DNA of 64,000 nucleotides, from positions 86,898 to 150,897 of the forward strand of contig CAMFGZ010000012.1 in the NCBI GenBank assembly GCA_945952105.1, read 5' to 3'. This document shows positions 17,219 through 26,477 of the stretch, piece by piece. This stretch comes from an uncultured Rhodospirillaceae bacterium. Lineage in GTDB: Bacteria; Pseudomonadota; Alphaproteobacteria; Reyranellales; Reyranellaceae. The position numbers were made by a program, and so were the translations under genes. Positions within the stretch are counted from its first letter, which is position 1; every line of letters begins with the position of its first letter. Below the pieces are notes generated by a model. It was not told where the DNA came from and made no database searches. It saw nothing but the letters and a program-made list of their open reading frames with translations.

Positions 17219-18160
17219 TCAGAACTCCAGGACCACGCTGGAATAAACCGGGTCCTGGAAGGTCTCGCGCAGGCCCTCGAGGATCGGGGTCGACTCGACC
17301 CCGAACAGGCGCGGCCAGTCGATCACCTCGAACGTCTCGGGCACTACCAGCGCCGCGAGCTGGCTCACCGTGAACGGTGGATTCGAATCCACCGTTGCAT
17401 AGAGTTGCAGCAGGGTCCGGAACAGGCCGTAGGGAATGCGCACAATGGCCGCCCTCGCGCCGCTGGCTTCCTTCAGCGCGCGGATAAGGTCGATATAGGC
17501 GATCTGCTCCTGGCCGGAGATGTTGAACACCTGGCCCGGCCGTGGCTCGGCGATGCAGGCGGCAATGATATTGCAGAAGTCGCCGACGTAGAGGGGCTGC
17601 CGAAGATACCGGCCGTGGCCCGGGATCGGGAAGACCGGCGTGCGCGCCATGAAGCGGGCCAGCCAGCCGAGATGCTTTCGGTCGAACCAGCCGTACATCA
17701 GTGTCGGGCGCAGTACGCAGGTCGGGATGCCGCTGTCGAGGGCGAGCTTTTCCTGGGCCTTCTTGGACTCGGTATAGAAATCGTGCGCCAGCGAGTTCAC
17801 GACCGACGAGCTGATATGGATGATCTGGTCCACACCGTGTCGCCGCGCGGCCTCGAGCACCCGCTCGGTCGCGACCACGTTGTTCGCAATGAACGGCGCT
17901 TCGGTGAGGGCGGCAATCTGGGCGTGGCAGAGGACGAGCGTGCCGGCGCCGGACAGAGCCTCCTGCCAGCCGTCGTCCGTGGCGAGATCGGCCTCGACCA
18001 GGCGCACGTCGGGATGGAGCCGCTTGAATATCTTGTTATTGGCGGGATGCTTGTCGATCCCGATCAACGGCCCCATGCCCCGCGCCTTGAGGCGAGGGAC
18101 CAGATTCTGCCCGGCGAGGCCCGCCGCGCCCGTGACGATGATCGGGCGTTTTTCAAGCAT
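17219..18160 (-). CDS. NAD-dependent epimerase/dehydratase (extended SDR)
   Basis: A 313-residue extended-SDR enzyme. NAD site VTGAAGLAGQNLVPRL, the Asp-loop LVEADLA, HISSSVVNS and catalytic YTESK (YxxxK), LRPTLMYGW, and a C-terminal FNISGQEQIAYIDLIRAL. It should interconvert a nucleotide sugar, but substrate cannot be read from motifs. First gene of the operon epimerase - FAD oxidoreductase - gtrA. Confidence 0.85.
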   Translation of the reverse strand: MLEKRPIIVTGAAGLAGQNLVPRLKARGMGPLIGIDKHPANNKIFKRLHPDVRLVEADLATDDGWQEALSGAGTLVLCHAQIAALTEAPFIANNVVATERVLEAARRHGVDQIIHISSSVVNSLAHDFYTESKKAQEKLALDSGIPTCVLRPTLMYGWFDRKHLGWLARFMARTPVFPIPGHGRYLRQPLYVGDFCNIIAACIAEPRPGQVFNISGQEQIAYIDLIRALKEASGARAAIVRIPYGLFRTLLQLYATVDSNPPFTVSQLAALVVPETFEVIDWPRLFGVESTPILEGLRETFQDPVYSSVVLEF

Positions 18161-18614
18161 TCAGCGATCTCTTGCGGAGGGCCGGCATCGGAGCTCGAGT
18201 GCTCGAGGCCCGCTTCCCACGGTGCATGGAAGGCCGAAGGCCGTGGTAAATTGCATCGCGCAAGCAGTTTCGATCACGTTTGGGAAAAGAACGGGCCGGG
18301 AAATTTGGCAGCGGTCGCGTCATAAACCTGAGCGGCTCAACGTCTTGAGCTCCTGAGCGACTAACTTGGAGTCATTCAGGAAACCGGTCAACGCCCACCC
18401 TCCGTGCTTTGCTCGTCATTTGTCGCCCGCGCCGGGCAGCAGAGAATTGTGCCGCTTCTGAGGCGTCATCGATCGAAGTCAGGACGCTTGCTGGTAAAGA
18501 TTTCCGAGAAAAGCGGCTAAGCTGGCCTTATCGTCTTTTGTGGCTTGTGCGCCTGTTCGCGGGTGCGTACTAGGTGCGATCTTGATTTGCAACGGTGAGG
18601 CTGGGAGCGGGCGA
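18161..18614. other. Divergent intergenic control region (454 bases)
   Basis: Lies between the epimerase operon (leftward) and the giant glycosyltransferase gene (rightward). It is less GC-rich than its flanks and holds no convincing open frame, repeat or terminator. It presumably contains promoters for both directions, but no single -35/-10 pair stands out. A GTG at 18540 could extend the rightward gene by 25 residues. Confidence 0.5.
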
Positions 18615-21600
18615 GTGGATACTTTTGCGGGTGGTGGCTCAGTCAAATTGGGCAGTGCAGCGCTCGAAGAGATCCTTTGTCGGGTTGCCCCTGTCGGCAT
18701 TCTCGGAAACCTCGTTCCTCACGCTGTGGATGCCTGGTCGATCGAGTTTCCGGACCTTGGCTCGCTGCCGCGCTTCGAGGATGAGCCGGCACGTCTTCGG
18801 ATTTGCATCGCCACGGAGGACATCGTCGGACCGGTCCGCAACGGCGGCATCGGTACGACCTATTCGGCCCTGTCCGAACTGCTCGCTCGACTAGGGCACG
18901 ACGTCACGATCCTCTATCTCAAGGGCCAGGAGGTGGAGAACGGGACTATCGAGCAGTGGATCGAATTCTACGCCGCCAAGTCGGTTCGCTTCGTGCCTGT
19001 TCCGAACTATGCCGCCGTCGACCGCTTCCAGACCGGTGCCGACCGCTGGCTGCACGCACCCTACAACATGCTGAAGTATCTGACCGATCATCCGATGGAC
19101 GTGGTGCACGTCTCCGAATGGCGGGGATCCGGCTATCTTTGCCTGCTCGCGAAGAGGCAGCATCTTGCCTTCCAGGAGACGCTGTTCGTCGTGAAGACGT
19201 CGTCTCCGTGGATCTGGAACAGGCTCTACGGCTCGCAGCCGCTCGACCGCGTGGACGATCTTGCCAAGGTGCATGCCGAACGCCGCAGCGTCGAGTTCGC
19301 CGACATGGTCATCGGCGGCAGCCTTCATCTGCTGCGTTGGATGGCCAGCCAGGGCTACAAGATCCCACGCGATCGTACGTTCGTTCAGCCCAACGTGGCC
19401 ACGTTCGATCATCTCAACGACCTTATGACGGCGCGTAGTTGGGAGCGCGGCAAGCGTCACCCGATCGACGAAGTGGTCTTCTTCGGGCGCCTGGAGGCGC
19501 GCAAGGGCCTCTTCACGTTCGTGCAGGCCATCAAGCGGCTGCTTCGCCAGGGGCAGAAGCTGCCCAAGAAGGTCACGTTCATGGGCAAGCCTGGCGCCCG
19601 GCTCATGGCGAGGCCGGACCAGGATATCGTCGACTACATCGCCGAGGAGACCCGGGACTGGCCGACCACGGTCGAAGTCCTGAGTGACTTCCAGCAATAC
19701 GACGCCCTGAAATATCTGTTGAGCGGCAATCGGCTCGCAGTCATGCCGTCGATGATCGAGAACTCCTCGCTCGCCGTCTATGAGGCGGCGATCTGCGGCA
19801 TCCCGTTCATCGCATCGGACTCCGGCGGGACGCCCGAACTGGTGGCTTCGATCGATCAACCTCATGTTCTTTGCGAAGCGCATCCGATCCCGCTGGCAAA
19901 CAAGATCGAGGAGTCACTGAGGCTCGGCGGGTACGTAGCCCGCGCAAGCTTCGACAACGCCGAAAACCTGGAGCAGTGGAGCCGGTTTCATCTCGATCTG
20001 GGCCGCGGCCTGCTGAGGCAGCTGTTGCCGCCGATCAAGAAGGGCGCGGAAATCCTCTCGACCGTTTCGGTGTGCATTTACCATGCCGGTCCAGACGAAA
20101 AGCTGCAGGCGACTCTGGCTTCGATAAAGGAGCAGGATCATCCGCCGGAAGAAATTCTGATTGCGGTCGACACCGACAATTTCGACGGGCTGGCGAGCGC
20201 GAAAGCCATTGCGTCCGCCGCCGGGGTGACGGCGACGATCGTGCCCGCCTTCGACTTCGACGCCGGTCATGCGTTCAATGTCCTCGCCGGGCACGTCAAG
20301 GCCGAGTACATGCTGTTTCTGTGGGCCGGGTCGACCATCCGTCCCATGGCGTTGCGTGCGCTCACGAAGGTCGCGGCATCCAGCAATGCGAACCTCGTGA
20401 ACTATTTCTTCCGGGTGACGCACGATGGCGATCAGTCGAGCCGGGACTATCTCAGCGCGATCGTGTTCGGCAACGTGGCCCAGAGTTTCTTTCGCACGGA
20501 CGTGACGTCGCTGCCGTTGCTGGTGCGGCGCCACACCTTCGTCGAGCTCGGCGGTTTCAGCACGGACTATCGTGTCCTCGCGCACGACCATGAGCTGGTC
20601 GCCAAGGCCCAGATCAGCGGCGTTCATTGCGAGACGGCGCTTCTGGAACTGGGCACGGTTCCCGCCTGGGACGAGGATTGGCTCAAGGCCAAGTGCTACG
20701 ACCAGTCGGTGGCTCAGTTCAGGGCGATCCGACCGGAGCTGGCGGCGACCCCTCTGGCGCTGCGCGAATTGCTTCTGATGGCGAAGGGGCTTCAGAAATC
20801 GGGGGGCCGGCGCAAGGTCCCCGGGAAAGTGCAGAAGGCCAAGAAGGTCGAGGCCGAGGCCGAGGGGCCCATCGGCAGATTGCTGATGGCCTTGTCGCGC
20901 GACCTGCACGCGGGCGAGGAAGCGGCCGACGGCGGTTCGAAGAATGCCGCGCAAGCGGGCCAATCGGCCAAGCGGCCCGGTGCGCTGGCGGGGGCCGCAA
21001 AGCCCGCGCCCCAGAGCCCGGAAGCCAGCCGCCCGGCTCCCAAGGCGCCTGGTTCGCCCGGCGACGGTGCGGTCAAGTCCAAGGTCGTGGCGGCAGACAT
21101 CCGCAAGGACAGGGTGGCGGCGAAGCAGGCCTCCCTGCGCGGTGCCGGCCTGGTGCAGTTGATCGACGAGCTTTCGGCGGAGCCGTTGGAAGTTGTTCCT
21201 GCCAAGCCGGCGGCACGCGCGCGCATCAGCGATCCTCGACCGCCCGTAAAGCCGTCGCGGCATGCCGGGCCTCAGCCGGATCTTCTCCACTCGGGCGAAG
21301 GCAAGAATTACTCGGGGCGACTCCTCGGCGTGCATCAGGGGATCGCTTATGGCTGGGTGAGGAATGACGACCGGCCCAAGACGCCCGTCATCGTCGATGT
21401 CATGGTCGACGGAAATGCTCCCCAGGAAATCCAGGCCGACATCGATCTGCCCACGGCCATGATCATGCCGCCGCAGATGCGTGGCCACGGCTTCGCGATC
21501 CCGCTTTCGAAGAAGTGGCAGGGCCTTTTCAAGAGACGGTCTGCCAAGGACGTGATGCTGCGTATCAAAGGCACGGATGTCGAGATCGCAAGGCTCGCCA

Positions 21601-21983
21601 TCAGGCGAAGCGCGGATCAGCTCGAGGAAGCCGGATACGATGGCCATTGCGACGCCGCCGATGCGGTCGATGGAGTGCTGCGCGGGTGGGTCTGGCAGCC
21701 ATCGGATCCGCATGCGGTCGTCGACATTTCCGTCTTCGTGGATGGCAAGTTCCTGACCCGCGTGGCGGCAGGCAGCGTTCGGGAGGATGTCAGGGCGGCC
21801 GGCATCGGCAGCGGTCATTACGGCTTCGCGGTGCCGGTGCCCAAGCCGCTGTGTGACGGCACGCCCCGGCAGATCGACGTCGTCGTCGCCAATGCGGGAG
21901 TCCTGCTGAAAGGCGGGCAATTGACGCTGGTCGGCGACAGGTTCTCTGTCAGGGAACGGAGCTGGCGGCGCCGTGCCGCTTGA
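18615..21983 (+). CDS. Giant bifunctional glycosyltransferase (GT4 + GT2) with two C-terminal GW modules
   Basis: About 1122 residues from GTG 18615, preceded by GGGAG at 18603-18607; GTG 18540 is the alternative. Domains: a GT4 unit at ~60-470 (ICIATEDIVGPVRNGGIG, EVVFFGRLEARKGL, SMIENSSLAVYEAAICG); a GT2 unit at ~481-695 (STVSVCIYHAGPDEKLQATL, RHTFVELGGFSTDYRVLAHD); a Lys/Ala/Pro-rich linker at ~722-890; and two related modules at ~898-965 and ~1005-1085, the second reading GVLRGWVWQ...VFVDGKF...GIGSGHYGFAVP. The same module occurs twice in the protein at 23830-24522. It probably adds two sugars in sequence; the modules may bind glycan or scaffold partners (inference). Confidence 0.85.
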   Translation: MDTFAGGGSVKLGSAALEEILCRVAPVGILGNLVPHAVDAWSIEFPDLGSLPRFEDEPARLRICIATEDIVGPVRNGGIGTTYSALSELLARLGHDVTILYLKGQEVENGTIEQWIEFYAAKSVRFVPVPNYAAVDRFQTGADRWLHAPYNMLKYLTDHPMDVVHVSEWRGSGYLCLLAKRQHLAFQETLFVVKTSSPWIWNRLYGSQPLDRVDDLAKVHAERRSVEFADMVIGGSLHLLRWMASQGYKIPRDRTFVQPNVATFDHLNDLMTARSWERGKRHPIDEVVFFGRLEARKGLFTFVQAIKRLLRQGQKLPKKVTFMGKPGARLMARPDQDIVDYIAEETRDWPTTVEVLSDFQQYDALKYLLSGNRLAVMPSMIENSSLAVYEAAICGIPFIASDSGGTPELVASIDQPHVLCEAHPIPLANKIEESLRLGGYVARASFDNAENLEQWSRFHLDLGRGLLRQLLPPIKKGAEILSTVSVCIYHAGPDEKLQATLASIKEQDHPPEEILIAVDTDNFDGLASAKAIASAAGVTATIVPAFDFDAGHAFNVLAGHVKAEYMLFLWAGSTIRPMALRALTKVAASSNANLVNYFFRVTHDGDQSSRDYLSAIVFGNVAQSFFRTDVTSLPLLVRRHTFVELGGFSTDYRVLAHDHELVAKAQISGVHCETALLELGTVPAWDEDWLKAKCYDQSVAQFRAIRPELAATPLALRELLLMAKGLQKSGGRRKVPGKVQKAKKVEAEAEGPIGRLLMALSRDLHAGEEAADGGSKNAAQAGQSAKRPGALAGAAKPAPQSPEASRPAPKAPGSPGDGAVKSKVVAADIRKDRVAAKQASLRGAGLVQLIDELSAEPLEVVPAKPAARARISDPRPPVKPSRHAGPQPDLLHSGEGKNYSGRLLGVHQGIAYGWVRNDDRPKTPVIVDVMVDGNAPQEIQADIDLPTAMIMPPQMRGHGFAIPLSKKWQGLFKRRSAKDVMLRIKGTDVEIARLAIRRSADQLEEAGYDGHCDAADAVDGVLRGWVWQPSDPHAVVDISVFVDGKFLTRVAAGSVREDVRAAGIGSGHYGFAVPVPKPLCDGTPRQIDVVVANAGVLLKGGQLTLVGDRFSVRERSWRRRAA

Positions 21984-21988
21984 GGCGG

Positions 21989-23833
21989 CTACAATTCCTC
22001 GAACTGTAAGTTCTGCGCGTATCTTGCCATGAGTTCGGCATCGAAAGAACCGGCATAGGCTTCGAACACGAACAAGCGCGCGCCTTCCTGGTCGAGTTTG
22101 TTTGCCGCCATGTCGGCGCGAACGATGTCGCGGTGGTAGCGCACGGCAGGTGATTGCAGGGCTCCAATGCGCAGCCCGGCAGCCTGAGACTTCGCCAAAG
22201 TCACCCAGTCCAGAGAGGGGTAGTCATATCCCGGATCACGAAAGCCGCCGGACCCCAGAAAGGTGTCGCGCCTTACCGCCATGGCGGTGTCGCCGAATGC
22301 ATTGAAGAACAGGCCGGCCGAGTGAGCCTGTCCCAGGAAGACGAGGCGCCCCGTGGAGGAAGCCTGCTCGGATGCCCCGTCATCGAACAAGTCGAGTGCC
22401 GTCACCACGATGTCGAAGCCGCCGTTGGCCACGGCCCTCGCCAGGCGTTCCACGCCCGACGGCAGGTAGTAGTTGTCGTCGTCCAGGAAAAGGACGGTTT
22501 CGAAGCGGGCTTGCGCCAGCCCCATGTTGAGGGCGGTGGCCTGCGGCACTGCTTTGGCCAGGCGAATGATCCGCAGATGAGGCCGTTCGCCTGCCTGCGA
22601 TCGAATCTCTTCTTCTATCGAGGGATGGGCGCTCGCATTGTCCAGGACGATGATCTCGACGGGGGCGCCGTCGACGGTGTCCGGAATGCTCGCAAGCGCT
22701 CTTGCAAGCTGCATCACTCGATTGAAGTGGACGATACACACGGTAATCCCGCGGGCGGGCGGAGCCTGAAAGGCCGGTCGAAAAGGGCGTTCGGTGAGTT
22801 CGTTCACGAGCCGTCCCCAATCCGTCGTCGGTGGCGCCGGCACGGGACTAGCGATTGCCTCGCCGCCAAGGGCGCTGCGCAAGGCTGCCTCGGTCCGATC
22901 GACCAGGGGCGAGGTTCCTGCCGACGAATTCGAAAGCACGATGACACGATGCGCAACGGACCGGATGACATCGGCATCCTCGTCGTCGTCCACGAAGGTG
23001 ACCGCCAGGCGAGAGGGCTTGCGCACGTACGAAAGACCGACGGGATCGCCTGCCTCGATCACCTTGAACGGAAAGTCCCAGCGATGTCCTCGCATGCCGA
23101 GCCATTCCTTGCCTATGCCCTGAACGTCGCTTCGTGCGGGACCGAGCAGGGTTACGACGCGATCTTTCAGTAATCCGTCACTCGCGAGACGTTGCATGGC
23201 CTCGACGAACTCGACGAGGCCCGCGCCACGCCGGATCGGACCGACGAAGACGATCTCGGTGATCGCGCCCTTCGGGGCGACGTCGGCTCCACCGGGACGG
23301 CCGGGCAGGTATGCCTCGATCGTCGGCAAGCTTTCGGCGGACAGGATCGCCCGCGGCAGTGCCCTGATCGCGTCGGGAACGATCAGCGCGTCGGCCATGG
23401 CAAGCGACTGTCGTTCGAGTGCATCGGAGATCAGCGGCGACAATCCGGTCGTCGCGTCGTCGGCGTGGAGAAACCGTTGGCGAGAGGGCGTATCGCACCA
23501 CAAGGCGACGCGGGTACTGGAAAACGCCTCGCCGCAGGCCCTGGCCATGAGCACGCCCTGCGCGAGGCCCCCGTTCAGCGGCGCGACAACGAGATCGGGA
23601 TTCTGGATGACCAGTGCCTGTCCGAGACGATATGCATCGAGCATCGGGCCGGCAGCCACGGCGCGATTGAGGCCCGTGAGCACCGGCGCTGCTCGCAACT
23701 CGGCAGCCGGCGCGCCGTCGTACAGGTTCACTTCATGACCGAATTGGCGCAGCAATGCCGCCAGTCCGGCAAATCGGCTCGTGCTTCCCGGCCAGTTGGC
23801 GGATCGGTCCCGATCTATGAGCGCGATCTTCAT
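21989..23833 (-). CDS. Two-domain glycosyltransferase (GT-B-like N-terminal half, GT2 C-terminal half)
   Basis: A 614-residue protein from ATG 23833, which overlaps the preceding stop (ATGA). Residues 1 to ~340 look like a diverged GT-B transferase: MKIALIDRDRSANWPGSTSR, IVFVGPIRRGAGLVEFVEAM, and a late VIVLSNSSAGTSPLV. Residues ~364-600 are a GT2 domain: GITVCIVHFNRVMQLARAL, VEIIVLDNASAHP, VLFLDDDNYYLP (DDD metal site), TFLGSGGFRDPGYDYPSLDW. It mirrors the GT4+GT2 layout of the neighbour on the other strand, so the pair may build consecutive parts of one glycan. Confidence 0.83.
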   Translation of the reverse strand: MKIALIDRDRSANWPGSTSRFAGLAALLRQFGHEVNLYDGAPAAELRAAPVLTGLNRAVAAGPMLDAYRLGQALVIQNPDLVVAPLNGGLAQGVLMARACGEAFSSTRVALWCDTPSRQRFLHADDATTGLSPLISDALERQSLAMADALIVPDAIRALPRAILSAESLPTIEAYLPGRPGGADVAPKGAITEIVFVGPIRRGAGLVEFVEAMQRLASDGLLKDRVVTLLGPARSDVQGIGKEWLGMRGHRWDFPFKVIEAGDPVGLSYVRKPSRLAVTFVDDDEDADVIRSVAHRVIVLSNSSAGTSPLVDRTEAALRSALGGEAIASPVPAPPTTDWGRLVNELTERPFRPAFQAPPARGITVCIVHFNRVMQLARALASIPDTVDGAPVEIIVLDNASAHPSIEEEIRSQAGERPHLRIIRLAKAVPQATALNMGLAQARFETVLFLDDDNYYLPSGVERLARAVANGGFDIVVTALDLFDDGASEQASSTGRLVFLGQAHSAGLFFNAFGDTAMAVRRDTFLGSGGFRDPGYDYPSLDWVTLAKSQAAGLRIGALQSPAVRYHRDIVRADMAANKLDQEGARLFVFEAYAGSFDAELMARYAQNLQFEEL

Positions 23834-24522
23834 GGATCGAACGAGAGGCGCGCGACGAAGGACCTATCGAGCCCCACGTCTTTGATGGTGATGGACGTCA
23901 GCTCTCCGGCGGGAAGTGCGAACCAGAATCCATGGTAGCCGTCGCACTGGGTGTCGACGATTTCAGGTCGATAAAGTGTCGCACGCCGATGTCCAGCGAA
24001 TCGACCATTGCAGTAAAGTTGCAGGTTTCGACGCAGTTCCGGTCGGGCACGATCGACAGCCCAACCGCTGATCTGCCCCGGAGAGAGGAGGTCGACGTGC
24101 AGTCGATAGGAACCCGCATGATGCGTCTGGGGGCGGCGTCCTGTCGGCGGACGGCTCGGGTTAAGAGGCAGTGCAATCGCGGAGCGCGGCTGCATGACAT
24201 ACACCGGGCCGGCCATGCCCGGGCTCGGCAGTGAGAAACCGTAATGCCCGTCGCCAATGCCGGCTTTCTGAACATCCGCACGGTAGCGGTCGGCAAGCGT
24301 CACCAAGCGGCGACCGTCGGGGTGTTGCATGACGACCGTCAGTCGTTGAAGCGGATTGCGACGATCGAATGCCCAGCCGTGCAGGCGGCCACGGCTCGGC
24401 CCGTCGACACACCCGATGATCGTCTGCGGGCGGCACAGCATTCTGAGCAGGTCAGCGAATATCCGTCCCGGCATTATTGCCGTCGCGCTGCAAGTGACTC
24501 CAAAGCGACGGATGAACGGCAT
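23830..24522 (-). CDS. Small protein made of two GW modules
   Basis: About 230 residues; start uncertain (ATG 24522, 24474 or 24441). Two copies of a ~65-residue module: ~42-102, GRLHGWAFDRRNP...PDGRRL...RADVQKAGIGDGHYGFSLP, and ~150-210, GQISGWAVDRARP...CNGRF...YHGFWFALP. The same module ends the 1122-residue glycosyltransferase encoded on the opposite strand. No catalytic motif and no clear signal peptide. Four-base overlap with the following glycosyltransferase gene suggests they are translated together, so it may act as an adaptor or glycan-binding partner (inference). Confidence 0.72.
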   Translation of the reverse strand: MPFIRRFGVTCSATAIMPGRIFADLLRMLCRPQTIIGCVDGPSRGRLHGWAFDRRNPLQRLTVVMQHPDGRRLVTLADRYRADVQKAGIGDGHYGFSLPSPGMAGPVYVMQPRSAIALPLNPSRPPTGRRPQTHHAGSYRLHVDLLSPGQISGWAVDRARPELRRNLQLYCNGRFAGHRRATLYRPEIVDTQCDGYHGFWFALPAGELTSITIKDVGLDRSFVARLSFDP

Positions 24523-24603
24523 GATACTTTTTTGGAAATGACTCGGGAACGTCGACTTTATAAACTAGATCGTACGCTCAAAGGGCTGATCCAGGGGAAG
24601 AGT

Positions 24604-24975
24604 ATGCTGCTTTTTATCGACCAACCGAAACATATCCGCGTGCTCAGGAGCCTCCCGGATTCGTCGGGTGCCATGAAGCGGGAGCGCTTGGGGCTGATCG
24701 CCAAGGGCACGCTGGAGCCGTCACCCGAACTCGAAGGCGCGGTGCAGCCCGAGGAGAAGGAAGAACTCGCCAAGGCGATCGAGATGTTCCGCAATGCCCA
24801 GGGCGTTCAGAAGCGGGCGACGGCCCTCGGCTTCCCGGAAACGATGCGGGTCGTGGTCGACTATGTTCAGAGCGAAGCCAGCGAGAGCGAGAAGAAGATC
24901 ATCATTGCGGCCCTGATGGAAGGTGTGCGCCTGATCCGGAAGGCCGCCAAGCAGGAAGCCGAACAAGGCATGTAA
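24604..24975 (+). CDS. Small charged alpha-helical protein, unknown function
   Basis: A 123-residue protein. ATG 24604 is chosen for the ribosome site AGGGGAAG ending four bases before it; ATG 24538 would add 22 residues. The start MLLFIDQPKHIRVLRSLPD is followed by acidic/basic helices (EEKEELAKAIEMFRNAQGV, EKKIIIAALMEGVRLIRKAA). Soluble, no signal peptide, no motif recognised. It stands alone in the polysaccharide region. Confidence 0.6.
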   Translation: MLLFIDQPKHIRVLRSLPDSSGAMKRERLGLIAKGTLEPSPELEGAVQPEEKEELAKAIEMFRNAQGVQKRATALGFPETMRVVVDYVQSEASESEKKIIIAALMEGVRLIRKAAKQEAEQGM

Positions 24976-25162
24976 GTCCATCGCGGTGGGGGAGTGGCAT
25001 GCCTTGCTTGTGCAGGGATGGCGCGGTTCGAATGACAGCACGATCACAAGCTCGTGCTGTTCCCTCCCGCTAGGGCGCATGCCCTTGTAGTTGCCACTGA
25101 TTCGTCAGTTTCCCCATCGCTTCACGCGCGCCGGGGCATTGCACCCGGTTCGAAGTCGATCG

Positions 25163-26188
25163 CTAGTCTGTATCGGCTGCTTCCGGAATTGGTGCTCCCT
25201 TGGCACGGCACGCAATCTCGGCGCCTCGGAGGGCTTCCCGCAGCCGCGGCGAGCGCTCGGAATCCACTTCCTCCGGATACTCGGATTTGACGAATTCGAG
25301 ATATGCCTGGGCAGCCTTCGCACCCTGCAGCTTGCGGATGAGGCGGGCTCGCGACAGTGCCATGAGGAAACGCCGGGCGGGATCGGTCGAGCGTTGCAGC
25401 GCGATCGCCGACAGCCGAAGCTGTTCCGACGCGTCCAGTCTTTCCTCGATCCGGAGTGTCGCCTCCTGGGGGATCTGCTTTTTGCAGAGGAACACGGCCG
25501 TCGATCCGATCTCGCCCACGAAGGTGAAGTACTCGGACAGGGCTTCCTGATACGTCTTCACATACGGCAGCAGATCGTAGAAGTAATCCTGCTGGATGAC
25601 GATGGAGCGGCCGGGGATCAGTCGCGAGTAGTAGTTCTCGACAACGAACTTGTTGATCTCGGGCAACTTGAGCACGTCGAGAAACAGGATCTCGATGGGC
25701 TGGTCGATGGCTCCGGTTTGCTGGATGTCGCCGAGCCTCAGATCCACGACATCGCGGACGGGCGCGATGTTGGCTTCGACCAGATTCGAGAAGGACTCGC
25801 CGGGAGCCGCGCCGAGCTCGAGGCCGTTCCTCTTGAAAAAATGTGGCATGGTGGGCGTGACGATGCCCCGTTCGAAGGAAACGATCGGACGGCGCCATTT
25901 CTCGCTCGACGCCGGAAGATTCGGATTCTCGCGCAGGCCCTCCCCGAAACACCGGGTCGACGCGCCTAGGAAGATGCCCGCATCGACGATCAGGCCTTCG
26001 CCGTCGTAGTACTTCGAGGCCAGACCGTAGAGAAACCGCCGCTCGGCGACGGACATCATCGACGGCACCGACAGCACTGACTTCGGCAGGGCGCCGACCA
26101 GCCGGTTGAAGGGCGGTATGAGATTCGTGGTTCGCAGGCTCAGTTTTGGGGGCTGTATTTCAGTAATAGAGGCGTCGCTCATGGTCAC
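25163..26188 (-). CDS. Rossmann/methyltransferase-like protein, paralogue of the gene at 40541-41650
   Basis: About 341 residues. GTG 26188 has GGGAAG six bases upstream; ATG 26182 is nearly as good. Core signature VPSMMSVAERRFLYGLA..YY, then GLIVDAGIFLGASTRCFGEG, which resembles the SAM-binding motif I of class I methyltransferases, followed later by IEILFLDVLKLPEI and RLIPGRSIVIQQDYFYD (motif IV/V-like region of TylF-type sugar methyltransferases). The C-terminal ~100 residues are helical. A second copy with the same layout lies 15 kb away. Likely a capsule-modifying methyltransferase, but no family is certain. Confidence 0.7.
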   Translation of the reverse strand: MTMSDASITEIQPPKLSLRTTNLIPPFNRLVGALPKSVLSVPSMMSVAERRFLYGLASKYYDGEGLIVDAGIFLGASTRCFGEGLRENPNLPASSEKWRRPIVSFERGIVTPTMPHFFKRNGLELGAAPGESFSNLVEANIAPVRDVVDLRLGDIQQTGAIDQPIEILFLDVLKLPEINKFVVENYYSRLIPGRSIVIQQDYFYDLLPYVKTYQEALSEYFTFVGEIGSTAVFLCKKQIPQEATLRIEERLDASEQLRLSAIALQRSTDPARRFLMALSRARLIRKLQGAKAAQAYLEFVKSEYPEEVDSERSPRLREALRGAEIACRAKGAPIPEAADTD

Positions 26189-26477
26189 CTTGATCTTCCC
26201 TAGAAAAGTCGCAAAGCTGAGCAGAGTCGGAGGGCGGTGGGATCAAGTCCTCACGTTGGGATCTGGGCGTTTGCAGGGCAGTGTGTTCGCCAACCGTGGC
26301 CAAGACTCTCAAGTAATGGTGAACAAGCATACCATGCTATACGCACAGCCCTAGTAATGCGTTAATTTGTCGAGAATACTATCGCGTAGATACTTTGGAG
26401 CAAGTCGAGGCTGGCTTGAGCTGCTTCAGGCTGTCCGCAGACTTTACCGCACGCGTCGATCGAGGAGCATCGGGTTT
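26189..26477. other. Low-GC intergenic region with possible promoter for the KpsE-like gene
   Basis: This stretch is visibly AT-richer than the DNA to its left and marks the beginning of the low-GC export block. A possible sigma70 promoter is TTGTCG at 26367-26372, 16 bases, GATACT at 26389-26394, about 85 bases upstream of the KpsE-like ATG. No gene is supported; an in-frame TTG at 26367 would lengthen the downstream protein by 37 atypical residues. Confidence 0.35.

Noticed and set aside
24244..24603. Longer form of the small helical protein starting at 24244
   Set aside because: It would overlap a real gene on the other strand, and the good ribosome site is at 24592-24600.
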